Assembly: GCA_020024715.1 (NCBI GenBank)
Contig: JAHHTJ010000002.1
Coordinates: 1-21,536 of the forward strand
Source: Mycoplasmataceae bacterium
GTDB taxonomy: Bacteria; Bacillota_I; Bacilli_A; Mycoplasmatales; Mycoplasmoidaceae
Direction: 5' to 3'
Length of the DNA: 21,536 bases
The notes under the pieces were generated by a model, which was not told the origin of the DNA, made no database searches, and saw nothing but the letters and a program-made list of their open reading frames with translations. Shown piece after piece: positions 10,285 through 20,397 of this stretch; the first letter of the stretch is position 1; each line of letters begins with the position of its first letter. The position numbers and the translations under genes are program-made.

Positions 10285-11298
10285 TTATTTATTCTTATCA
10301 AAAAATAAATTAGAATCTTCATTCTTTAATTTATTATTAAGGTCCTTAATAGTTTTATTTATAAGATTAAAATCAGGATTTAAAAAATTTTTAAAGTTAG
10401 TTGTTTGGTTATTATTATCATAGTAATCTATGCCAATAATATTAAAATTAATAATTGATTCTAGAAATTTAAATTGTTGATATGTTTTGTTATTTTTATA
10501 ATTTTTATAATTATTAAATAATAAATTTGCATAATTAATCATATTTTTGACAAGTGGAAACATTTGAACTATTGCAATTCAATTCTTACTTGAAGGATTT
10601 TGATATTTTGTATTTTCATCAATAAGCGACGATAAATCATTGATTGTATTAATTAATTTGCTAATTTTGTTATATTTTGAATTAATTAATTCATTATTTG
10701 GAAAAGAAATCTTAATAATTGAATTTTTTGCATAATTAATATAATATCCACCATATGCTGTTGTTTTTTGTTTCAAAAGATTATTTCAACTTAATACAAT
10801 CGTTGGTTTTAAAGTAGCATTTACTAAATGATCAGTTATTATTAAATTTAATTTACTTATTGATTGATTTTTTTCTTGATATCCAATACTTAAATTTCAT
10901 TTCAAATCTCAATTAAAACAATTTTCATTTTTTTGATTTTTTAATATTTCTAAATTATTTGCTGAAATTTGATAATTATAAATATAAAAATTTGCATTAT
11001 TTAAAGGTATTTTAACAAAGTGTTTTTTATAAAAATGATAATATTCATTAATAAAATTAGTTCACATTAACTCATAATTTTTAATAGAATAATCAAGATC
11101 AGTTCTTACTAGTGATGAGAAATTATTATCATAAGCTTGATTAAACTTATTTTTTCATTCATTAATTGAATTTTGATAAGTATTTGTTGAGTTTTTACTA
11201 GAACAAGATATCACACTAAAAGGAATAATAGTTAATGTTGTAATCAAAAATAGTCCTGATGAAATTGTTTTTAGCTTTATTTTAAATGTTTTTTTCAT
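10285..11298 (-). CDS. Putative lipoprotein of unknown function upstream of recA
   Basis: A 337-residue secreted lipoprotein. The N-terminus has a basic MKKTFKIKLK, a hydrophobic core, and a lipobox ending V-I-S-Cys32, followed by SSKNSTNT, typical of mollicute surface lipoproteins. The mature part is rich in Asn, Lys, Ile and Tyr, with no repeats or recognisable domain. Several TGA codons encode Trp, which is why the frame looks broken under the standard code. The ATG at 11298 directly starts the signal sequence; a TATAAT lies about 30 bases upstream. The stop is 36 bases before the recA start with no visible terminator between, so co-transcription with recA is likely. No family could be assigned. 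Confidence 0.8.
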
Positions 11299-11415
11299 AA
11301 ATATCTAATAATATTTGATTACAAAAATTATATATTTTTTGTTTAATTTCTAATACAAAAACATTAAAATAAGAATAGATTATGGCAAATCCATAAGAAT
11401 TATAGGAGTTTTAGT
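11299..11415. promoter_or_regulatory. Divergent promoter region between the recA operon and pgi
   Basis: A 117-base region. On the minus strand TATAAT at 11332-11327 is a good -10 for the lipoprotein-recA operon. On the plus strand TAAAAT at 11365-11370 is a candidate -10 for pgi, and AGGAG around 11404-11408 is its ribosome site. A perfect inverted repeat TTATGG-CAAAT-CCATAA (11380-11396) lies in the probable pgi 5' leader. Neither promoter has a convincing -35. Confidence 0.4.
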
Positions 11416-12960
11416 ATGATTCATTTATCTAAAAGATATGCTTATGATGGAAAATTAAAAAAGAGCAAAGTATATACAGAAGAAAATTTAGAAAAAATCA
11501 AAAAAATTCACAAAGATATTCGTAATGGTACAGGTGAAGGTGGAGAAATGTTAGGTTGATATAACTACATTAATCTACCTGAAACTGCAGAAGTTTTAGA
11601 AAAAATGTTAGCATTATATCGCGATTGACAAGAAAAAAAGATTAATACTGTGATTGTTTCTGCGATTGGTGGAAGTGCTTTAGGTGCAAGAGCAGCTATT
11701 CATATGTGTGTTAATAAATACATGTTTGGTAGTATTAAAATTATTTGAATGGATAGCATTTCACCAACTGGTAATGCTGAATTATTAAGACATTTAAAGA
11801 AAGCAAAAATTCGTCCAGCTGGAATAGTTATCTCTAAATCAGGAACAACCCTAGAAACTTTAATTGGTTATCGTTTTATTAAAGCAGTATTAACATATAA
11901 ATATGAAGAAGATATTGCTGATAAATTAGCAATTGTTACAGGTGAAGAAGAAAATAATAAATTAAGAAAATTAGCTAATAGAATGAACTATCCAATTTTT
12001 AGTATTCCAAAAAATGTTGGTGGTAGATTTTCTAGTTTAACACCAGCTGGTTTATTACCAATGATTATGCAAGGTGTTGATGTTTTCCAAGTAATTGAAG
12101 GTGCGAAGGATGCTTTAAAAGATTGTAATAAAGCAGATCCATTAGAAAATTCTGCATATGATTATGCATTACATAGATATTTATATGAACAATATGGATA
12201 CACAAATCACATAATTGGTTCATATGAAAAAAAATTAGGAGCATTATTAGAACAAGCAAAACAATTAATGGCTGAAACTGAAGCTAAAACTGGTTTAGGA
12301 TTAATGCCAATTCCAGTTACTTATACAAAAGATTTGCATTCTGTTGGTCAATATTTACAAGATGGTCCAAAAACATATTTCGAAACTACGCTTTGAGTTA
12401 GAAAATCTAGTGGTAATGCTAAAATTCCAATGGATATTAACTCTAATGATGGAATGGATGTAATTGATGGAATGTGATTATCAGAAATAAATAAACTAAT
12501 TTATAAAAGTGTTGCAGAATCTCATGCAAAAGTTGCTGGCGCACCTGTTTTATTATTAGAAATTGATCGTATGGCACCTTATGATTATGGATATTTCTAT
12601 ATGTGAATGTCAATTAGTGTAACAATGACTGCATATTTATTAGGAGTTAATCCATTTAATCAACCAGGCGTTGAAGCTTATAAAGCGATTTTAAGAAGTT
12701 ATTTAAAAGAATTAAAAATGTCTTTAGAATTAAAAAAATCAAAAGAAGATGATAATTATATTGATGAATTTGAAAACTCCGAAGTTGATAATGATGCATA
12801 TTCTTTTGACGATGTTGAAGATGATGAAGATGAAATACAAGTTGCACCAGTTAAACCAGTACAAATCACATCAACAACAAAGACTCCGAATAGTGCAATA
12901 GTAGGACCTAATACTACTGAAAAGAAATTAACTAGACACGAATCAAGATTAAAAAAATAA
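11416..12960 (+). CDS. pgi: Glucose-6-phosphate isomerase with an acidic C-terminal extension
   Basis: A 514-residue enzyme interconverting glucose 6-phosphate and fructose 6-phosphate. Both family signatures are visible: NVGGRFSSLTPAGLL, and the C-terminal FNQPGVEAYK holding the catalytic Lys; SKSGTTLET binds the phosphate. The catalytic body ends near residue 440, as in Bacillus Pgi (~450). It is followed by a 72-residue tail: an acidic part (444-473, FDDVEDDEDEI and similar), a Pro/Thr linker, and a basic end (LTRHESRLKK). The tail is probably disordered and is not part of the normal enzyme. Several Trp codons are TGA. The start follows ATAGGAG. rpe begins five bases after the stop, so the two form an operon. 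Confidence 0.95.
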
Positions 12961-12965
12961 ATAGT

Positions 12966-13631
12966 ATGAATAATTCACAAATAAAAATAATTGAACCATC
13001 TTTGTTAGCATTTTATAAAGATGAAGATTTAGTTTTAAAACTGCGTGAATTAAAACAATTAGGAATAACAAGAATTCATTATGATGTAATGGATAATACT
13101 TATGTTCCTAATTTTTCATTCACAACTGAATACATAAATTTACTAAAAGAGAATGGTTTTGAAGTCGAAGTTCATTTAATGGTTAGAGATGTAAAAAAAT
13201 ACTATGAAATGTTTTTACCATATCAACCTAACGCTATTTTATTTCATCCTTCTGTTTTAAATGATGAGCAAATTAAAAATATTATTGAATCTGCTAATAA
13301 TGATGGCATTAATATTGGATTTGCTATTAATACATCTGAGGATTATAATCATTATTTAAAATTTATCAAAGATACAAATATCATTCTATTTATGGGCGTA
13401 CCTGCAGGTTTTGGAGGACAAGCAATTAATGAAATAGGTATTCAACATTTGCATAGTTTTAAAAAATATGCATTTAATAATAACCTTAACATTGATATTG
13501 TTTTTGATGGTGGAATAAATAATAAAACAATTAGTTTAATATATAATGATGCAAACTATATTGTTTCAGGTTCATATCTAATGAAAAGTGAAAATAAAAA
13601 AGAAGCTATTGATAAGCTTCTTATGAAATAA
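12966..13631 (+). CDS. rpe: Ribulose-phosphate 3-epimerase (divergent)
   Basis: A 221-residue TIM-barrel enzyme of the Rpe family, interconverting ribulose 5-phosphate and xylulose 5-phosphate in the pentose phosphate pathway. The metal ligands appear intact: His and Asp in IHYDVMD, His in EVHLMV, and Asp in FDGGIN; the phosphate-binding GFGGQ is present. Departures from consensus are PSLLA for PSILSAD, VMDN for VMDG, GVPAGFGGQ for the usual VNPGFGGQ, and SGSYLM for AGSAIF. It is therefore a diverged Rpe, possibly with altered substrate. No Shine-Dalgarno is seen, and the start is five bases after pgi, so re-initiation is likely. The neighbouring order with rpmB matches Bacillus. Confidence 0.82.
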   Translation: MNNSQIKIIEPSLLAFYKDEDLVLKLRELKQLGITRIHYDVMDNTYVPNFSFTTEYINLLKENGFEVEVHLMVRDVKKYYEMFLPYQPNAILFHPSVLNDEQIKNIIESANNDGINIGFAINTSEDYNHYLKFIKDTNIILFMGVPAGFGGQAINEIGIQHLHSFKKYAFNNNLNIDIVFDGGINNKTISLIYNDANYIVSGSYLMKSENKKEAIDKLLMK

Positions 13632-13632
13632 A

Positions 13633-13666
13633 AACAACTAATTAAATTAATTGGTTGTTCTTTTTT
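13633..13666. terminator. Terminator shared by rpe and rpmB, overlapping the rpmB 3' end
   Basis: Arms 13633-13643 and 13649-13659 form an 11-bp stem with one T-G wobble, extendable to 12 bp with a 3-base loop. It is followed by C and T6 (13661-13666) on the plus strand and by TTTTATTT on the minus strand. It starts just after the rpe stop and contains the rpmB stop codon and last few sense codons. Confidence 0.75.
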
Positions 13667-13839
13667 AATGTCTTTTTTGTTCTAGCTGTAACTCTAATTG
13701 TTCTAACTACACCATTTTCATCTTTAATGGTTGCTTTTTGTAAATTAAGGTTAAATTTTCTTCTTGAATGATTCATAGCATGAGAACGAACATTTCCACT
13801 CATAGCTACTTTACCAGTAATTTGATCTCTTTTAGCCAT
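13642..13839 (-). CDS. rpmB: 50S ribosomal protein L28
   Basis: A 65-residue ribosomal large-subunit protein. The N-terminal half carries the hallmark SGNVRSHAMNHSRRKFNLNLQK, matching the SGNxRSHAMNxSxRxxxxNLQK of the family, followed by RTIRVTARTKKTLKK. The zinc-binding Cys of some L28 forms is absent (MAKRDQITGK), so this is the Cys-less type. AAAGGAAAA precedes the ATG. It is a single-gene transcript facing rpe and diverging from fakA, the same reversed placement as in Bacillus. Its last codons form half of a terminator hairpin. Confidence 0.97.
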   Translation of the reverse strand: MAKRDQITGKVAMSGNVRSHAMNHSRRKFNLNLQKATIKDENGVVRTIRVTARTKKTLKKNNQLI

Positions 13840-13986
13840 TATATTTTCCTTTTTTTAAATTATATAAATATTATTTGTATTTTATTATATGTACTTATTA
13901 TATATATTTATTATAATTAGTTCTATAAGATTATCTGATAATTTAGTTAAATAAATATTTTTTTCATTTATTTATGAAAGGATAAA
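13840..13986. promoter_or_regulatory. Divergent promoter region between rpmB and the fakA cluster
   Basis: A 147-base, almost pure A/T region. TATAAT can be read on the minus strand at 13889-13884 and again at 13902-13897 for rpmB, and on the plus strand at 13912-13917 for fakA, 70 bases before its start. GAAAGGAT at 13976-13983 is the fakA ribosome site. With such base composition some TATAAT matches are expected by chance. Confidence 0.35.
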
Positions 13987-15696
13987 ATGACATCAATTAA
14001 CAAAAACATGCTATATGATATGTTCAATTCAGGTTGTAACTTTATTGAACAAGAGTATGAATATATAAATAAATTAAACGTTTTTCCTGTACCTGATGGT
14101 GATACAGGAAGCAATATGATGAGCACTTTAAAAGGAGCAATAGAAGAAGTCGGAAACTTATCTGAATATTCATTATACGAATTTGCAAAAAAATTTAGTC
14201 GCAGTTTATTAATGAATGCACATGGTAATTCTGGTGTAATTTTATCGCAAATCATCAAAGGTTTTTTAGAACCAATTGACGCACAATCTAAGTATATTGA
14301 CGTAAATTTACTTTTAAAATCTTTTAATAATGCAAAAGAAATAGCTTATAAAGTTGTTGATTCTCCTAAAGAAGGAACAATATTAACAATTATTCGTGTT
14401 GTTGCTGAAAAATTAAATATGAATAAAAGCAACTATACAACTATTGAAGAAATTTTTGCTGATGTAATATTATTTGCAGAAGAAGCGTTAAAGTTAACTC
14501 CAGATCTATTACCAGTATTAAAAAAAGCAAATGTTGTTGATTCTGGTGCTTATGGTTTAATTAGTATTTTTAAAGGCATGAATAATGCTTTAACAATAAG
14601 TAACAAACAAAATGAAAATATAAAAAAATTAAATTTAGAACCTCAAGTAAAAAAGGTGGAAGAATTTGGTATTAATTCAGATTTCATTACCACTAGTGAA
14701 GAAGGATATGGTTATTGTTGCGAATTTATTTTAGAAATTGGTGCCATATTACAAGAAGATCAAGAAACTGTCAAAGCTGAATTTGATCCTAAAAAATTAA
14801 CAGATGAATTAAATCAAATTGGTAATTCACTAGTTTTTGTTTATGATGATATTTTTTGCAAGGTTCATATTCATACATTAACTCCATATAAAGTGTTGCA
14901 AATTGGTCAAAAATATGGTGAATTTCATAAGATAAAAATTGATAATATGACTTTGCAACGCAATAAAAATAAGGGAATTGATACACTAATGCAAATTGAA
15001 AAAAATAATCCCTTAGAAACAGAACCAATATTAGTAGCAACAGTACCAACATTATCAATTGCTAATCTTTTAAAAACAGAATTTAATGTTCAACATGTAA
15101 TTAATCGCGCGAAAGATAAAAATCCATCAGTCAAAGAATTTATTGATCTATTAAAACGAGCAAATAGTAAAAAAATAGTACTTGTAGTTGATAATAAAGA
15201 TTCTTTTTTAGCTGCAAATCAAGCTGCAAAAGAATTAAGAGAACAACAAGATTTACAAATTTTAGTATTTGAATGCAACAATATTATTGAGGCAATTTTT
15301 GCTATATTAAGTTTCAATAAATATGATACTTTAGCAAATATTTCTAAACGAATTACCAAAGTTTTAAAAAAAATAATTAGTTTACAAATAACAAAATCTG
15401 TAAAAAATATTAATGTAGATTCTCATATTCATGTAAAAAAAGACGATTTTATAGTTATTTCTGAAAAGAAAATTATTTCTGCAAATAAGGATTTATACAA
15501 AGAAGTAATTAGTGCAATTGATTATATTATTGCAAAAAAGAAACATAATTGAAAAGATACAATTTATATAATTGTTAATAATCTTGTTGAAGATGAAGTG
15601 ATTAATAAAATTGCTGAATATGTTAAAAAAATTGGTTATGAAGCTGAAATTATTAAAAATAATGAAGATAAATTTTATTTTTACTTAGGAGCGTAA
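13987..15696 (+). CDS. fakA: Fatty acid kinase subunit FakA (DAK2/DegV-associated, YloV family)
   Basis: A 569-residue protein of the YloV/FakA family. FakA phosphorylates fatty acids held by a FakB (DegV) partner to give acyl-phosphate for phospholipid synthesis. The N-terminal kinase domain (about 1-200) has NKLNVFPVPDGDTGSNM with Asp37 and Asp39 for nucleotide/Mg binding, then NAHGNSGVILSQ and VVDSGAYGL. The middle domain keeps YGYCCEF and KVHIHT, matching the Cys and two His that bind zinc in this family. The C-terminal domain contains TVPTLSIANLL and continues past a TGA (Trp) at 15550-15552 to the true stop. The gene ends one base before plsX, which uses the same acyl-phosphate. No fakB lies in the window. 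Confidence 0.92.
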
Positions 15697-15697
15697 A

Positions 15698-16699
15698 ATG
15701 AAAATAGGAATTGACGCTTTAGGTTTTGAAAATGATCCTATTTTAGCTGTTGATGCTTGTGTAGATTTTGTTGCTAAAAATACTGATGTTGAATTTGTAA
15801 TTATTGCAAATCAAGATGTTATTAATCGTACTAAAAACTATAATCTTAATAAAATAACTTTTGTTCAAACTGAAGAATTTGCTAATCAGCACGATGATGT
15901 TTCAATTATTCGTAAAAGTAAAAATTTAAGTATTCAAATTGCTTGCGATTTATTGAACGAAAACAAAATTGATGCTTTATTTTCTGCTTGTAACACTGCA
16001 ATTTTTGTAACAACAACATTTATAAAAATTGGAACATTAGATAAAATTAATAAATTTGCTTTTTTAACAACATTACCAACTGTTGTACAAGATAAATATG
16101 TATATTTATTAGATTCAGGAGCAAATAAAAATGTTACTGGATTTGATTTATACCAATTTGCATTAATGGCAAATATATATGTATCTAAAACACAAAATTT
16201 AAGTAATCCAAGAATTGGTTTAATAAATATTGGTACAGAAGAAACTAAAGGTTTTGATGAACACAAACAAGCTAATGCCTTGTTAAAAACTAATAATTCT
16301 TTAAACTATATTGGTTTTGTTGAAACAAGAAATATTATTAATAACGAATCAGCTGATATTTTTATTTGTAATGGATATACCGGAAATATTGTTTTAAAAA
16401 CTTTAGAAGGAAGCATGAAAACAATTGCAAGATTTCTAAAAACTGAATATAAAAAATGATTTAATTCATTTGCTTATTTGACAAATAAACACATTATTAA
16501 CAAAATGATTGATCGTTTTGATTATAAAACTAGAGCTGGTGCTTTTTTATTAGGTTTAAAAAAACCAGTAATTAAAGGACATGGTTCTAGTGATTATAAA
16601 CAAATAACATCTTGCATAAAAATGATGTATGATGCATTAAAAAATAATGTTTTCACAATTATTAATGACAAAATTAATAATATGGATATGAAAAAATAA
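15698..16699 (+). CDS. plsX: Phosphate acyltransferase PlsX (divergent)
   Basis: A 333-residue enzyme converting between acyl-ACP and acyl-phosphate at the membrane surface, supplying PlsY for phosphatidic acid synthesis. Supporting motifs are NIGTEETKG (family NIGEEE.KG), GNIVLKTLEGSMK (family GN..LK..EG..K), LDSGANKN (family LDLGANVD) and SACNTAIF (family SAGNTGA). The N-terminal DAMGGDxAP is changed to DALGFENDP, losing the glycine pair. Length equals the usual ~330. AGGAG precedes the ATG, one base after the fakA stop, so expression is coupled. A TGA at 16457-16459 encodes Trp. In Bacillus the fabD-fabG-acpP genes follow plsX; here rnc follows at once, consistent with use of imported fatty acids. 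Confidence 0.88.
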
Positions 16700-16711
16700 T
16701 GGATAATGATT

Positions 16712-17416
16712 ATGCAGATATGAACTAATAAACAAATTGAATTATTTGAACTTTTTTTAAAAAAATATAATTTACCATTTGATAAAGATAAACTTGAATA
16801 TTTTCAAGAAGCTTTTGTTCATTCATCATTCGCATACCAAAATCAATTAAATTTTAATTATGAAAAATTAGAATTTTATGGCGATAGTTTATTAGAAACG
16901 GTTGTTTCAACTTATTTATTTAATAAATGCCATGATTTAGCAGAAGGTGACATGACAAAAGCAAGAATTAAAATGGTACAAAAAGATACATTAGCTGAAT
17001 TAGGTAAAGAGTTAAAATTTGAAAATTTTATAATACTTGGTAGTTCATTTAATGAAAACACTATAAGCGATAATATTTATGAAGACACAATAGAAGCTTT
17101 TTGTGCAGCATTATATTTAACATTTGGTCCAGAAGCTTTAACAAGTTTTATTTATCAAACAATTATTTATAAATATGAAAATAATTTATTACCATGTAAA
17201 GAAGATTATAAAACTCAATTTCAAGAAAAAATGCAAAGAAATGGTAAACATGACATTAGATATTTAACAAAAGAAATTATAGATAACAATAATGTAAGAA
17301 GTTTTATAACAAAAGTTACATGTGATTCTATTCTATATGGTGAAGGTTTAGGTAATAAAAAACATGAAGCAGAAAATAATGCGGCAAAAAATGCTTTAGA
17401 TAAATGTGCTGCATAA
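16712..17416 (+). CDS. rnc: Ribonuclease III
   Basis: A 234-residue double-strand-specific endoribonuclease that processes rRNA precursors and other RNAs. The signature EKLEFYGDS (Tyr replacing the usual Leu) gives Glu54 and Asp58, and EDTIEAF gives Asp125 and Glu128; these four metal-binding acids have canonical spacing. A C-terminal dsRNA-binding domain (about 163-234) starts DYKTQFQEKMQ and ends GLGNKKHEAENNAAKNAL. I chose the ATG at 16712 (MQIW, with TGA as Trp); ATG 16706 is also in frame but lies too close to the weak GGAT site. The gene starts 12 bases after plsX. Confidence 0.94.
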
Positions 17417-17464
17417 TTTTTCATAAAGCATATACTATATATATGAATATTTCAAGGTTGTAAT
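17417..17464 (+). promoter_or_regulatory. Possible internal promoter before smc
   Basis: This 48-base gap is the widest inside the fakA-ftsY cluster. It holds TATACT (17431-17436), a -10-like hexamer, within an inverted repeat TTCATA/TATGAA (17420-17425 and 17442-17447), then AAGGT as ribosome site. No -35 is seen; the call is tentative. Confidence 0.25.
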
Positions 17465-20386
17465 ATGATGTTTTTAAAAAAAATAGAAGCATACGGTTTT
17501 AAATCATATGCAGAAAAAACAATAATAAATTTAGATGAATCTTTTATTGGCATTGTTGGTGCAAATGGTTCTGGTAAAACTAATATTGTTGATGCAATTC
17601 GTTGAGTTCTTGGTGAAACCAGTGCAAAACAATTAAGAGGTGAAACTAACAACGATATTATTTTTTATGGTTCTGATGGTTTTTTACCAGCAAATGAAGC
17701 TAGTGTAACCTTATATTTTGATAATTCTAATAAAGTATTAAATATAAATGAACACGAAGTAACTGTTAAAAGAGTTTTAAAAAGAAATTCCGATAGTAGT
17801 GATTATTTTTTAAATGATAAGATTGTAAAAAGAAAAGATATTATTGATCTTTTTTTAGATACAGGATTATCAAAAGGTTCATTAGGAATAATTTCTCAAG
17901 GTACAGTACAGTGATTTGTTGATGCTAAACCAGAAGAACGTAGAAAAATCTTTGAAGAAGCAGCTGGTGTTGGTAAATATATCAAAAATAAAAATGAGTA
18001 CTTAGTTGAATTAGAAAAAGTACACCAGGATTTAAACACATTATCTATATCTGTAAGAGAATATGAAAATAGTGTTAAAAAATTAGAAGCTCAATCAATA
18101 GAAGTAAATAAATATTTAGAACTTAAAAGTAATCTTGAAAAATATCAATTATATATAGCTAAACAAAACTATTTACATTATTCAAAAAAATTAATTGAAT
18201 TGAATAATGAAATTGAAAATATTAATAAAGTAATTAACTTAAAAAACACAGATTTAGTTTCATTAAATCTTAGTTTTACAAATGTGAAAGAACAAAAATC
18301 AAAGGAAGAAGATAAGGTTTCTTTACTAAATAAAAAACGTTTTGATGTACAAGAAAAAATTAATAATTTAATAACTAGAAAACTTAATTATGAAAATAAT
18401 TTAAAAAATCAATTATCTAGTACAGATAAGAAAATTAAAGTTGCTGCTTTAAGTGAGACATTAGCAAATTTAGAACTAGAATATAAAACTTGAATAAAAA
18501 ACGTTAATACAAATAAAGATGAAATTACCAAGATTATCAACATTAAAAATGAATTAACTAACAATTATAGAAATATATCAGGAATCATTAATAAACAATA
18601 CCAAGATTTAAGTGAATTAAAAGCTCAACAAAATTTCATTCAACAAAGAATTAATGATGAATTTAAAAATGAAGTTGGTGTTAATGCAATATTACAAAAT
18701 CGTGATGCTATTCCAGGTTTAATTGATCCTTTAAAAAAACTAATTACTAAAGTTGATGCTAAATATGCAAAAGCAATTGAATTAGCATTAGGAAAAAATA
18801 TTAACACCTTAGTAGTTAGTCTTGTTAATGATGCAATAGCTGGGATTGAATTTTTAAAGAAAAATAAATTAGGGGTTGCTAGTTTTATTGCATTAAATGG
18901 AATTAAATTAAATGATAATTTAAATGATAAATTAATTATTGCTAAAAATTTTGATGGTTTTATTGATACAGCTGATAAATTATTAACAATCGATGAACAA
19001 TACTATCCTGTTGTAAAACTATTAGTTGGTAATGTTTTAATTGTTAATAATATTCAAACTGCTGAAACTGTTGCAAAAGCAATTAAAAGAACATTAAAGA
19101 TCATTACATTAGATGGTGATGTTATTAATCGTGGTGGTTTATATGTAGGTGGACATAATAATAAAACATTTTCTAGTTTTACACTTAAAGAAGAAAATGA
19201 AAAATATTTAAAAGGTATTGAAAAGTTATCAAAACTAATTTCTGACAATGAGATTTTAAAACTGCAATTAGAAAATCAATTAACTAATATTAATGAACAA
19301 TATAGTACTGCTAGCATTAATGAATCAACCTCTAATCAAAAAATAAATGAATTAAAAAACAATATTGAAAAAATTAAAACTGAATTAACATCATTAAACA
19401 TTGACACAGAATCAATATTAAAACAACAAACTAACGAAATTATTGAAAACTTAAGTAAATTAGAAATTGAAAAAAATAATTTGTCTAATCAAATATCTTC
19501 ACAAAATCATTTAAATATTGAAATTAATAATAAATTTAATGAAATTAGTGAATTGTTAAATAAGTTTAATAGTGAAATTTTATCTTTGAAGGATAAATTG
19601 TTTGTAATTAATAATAATAAAAATGTTGCTGAAAAAATTATTGAAGATGCAAATAAAATCGCAAATTCATATAAATTAACAATAGATAATATTAATGTTG
19701 ATTTAAAAGATTTGAATCTAACCAATCATGAAATTAATGAAAAAATTATTAAATTAAAAGCAGAAATTTCAACTTTTGGAAATATTAATTTAAAAGCTAT
19801 AGATGATTTAAAACAAACAAAAGAAAAACTTGACGAATTGCAAAAAAATATGAATGATATTCAGAAAGCTGAATATGATTTAACTGGATCAATTTCAAAA
19901 ATTGATAAAGAAGTAATTAAAATTTTTAAAAATAAAATTTTTCAAATTAATCAAACATTACCAAGTGTTTTTTCTAAATTATTTAAGAATGGAGGTTGTG
20001 AATTACAATTTACAAATCCAGAAGATTTATTAAACACTGGAATTGATGTAATTGTAAAACTATCTGGTAAGCAAATAAGAAAATTGAATGTATTATCAGG
20101 TGGAGAAAAATCTATTATTTCATTATCAATTTTATTAACAATTTTAAAAACAAGTAAATTCCCACTAGTTATTCTTGATGAAGCAGAATCTGCATTAGAT
20201 CCTAAAAATGCAGAATCCTTAGCTAAATTAATCACAGAAAATGCCAAATTATCACAATTTATTGTTGTTACTCATAGAAAAGAAACAATGGTAGAATGTG
20301 ATAGTTTGCTTGGTGCAAGTATGCAAAAACCTGGTGTTACTTGTATGAATAAAATAAAAGTAAAATTACATAATGATAAACAATAA
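17465..20386 (+). CDS. smc: Chromosome segregation ATPase SMC (P115-type)
   Basis: A 973-residue structural-maintenance-of-chromosomes ATPase that organises the nucleoid, normally with ScpA and ScpB. Walker A is GANGSGKT near residues 31-38; the N-head also has RWVLGETSAKQLRG and the Q-loop ISQGTV. A coiled coil (about 170-400) leads to the hinge (about 403-560, from GVNAILQNRDAIPG to GGLYVGGH), then the return coil (about 560-800). The C-head has LSGGEK at about 876, Walker B LVILDEAESALD at about 901, and THRKETM. The length fits mycoplasma P115 (about 980) rather than Bacillus SMC (1186); the arms are shorter. ATG 17465 is followed by another ATG at 17468; AAGGT at 17454-17458 allows either. 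Confidence 0.95.
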
Positions 20387-20397
20387 AGGGAGTTAAT

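Noticed and set aside
12065..12847. Minus-strand frames rich in His, Leu and Gln inside pgi
   Set aside because: These mirror the codon composition of pgi on the other strand and have no start signals; shadows of the real gene.
14789..15058. Open frame on the minus strand inside fakA
   Set aside because: It is antisense to a well-conserved domain, has biased low-complexity content and no ribosome site.
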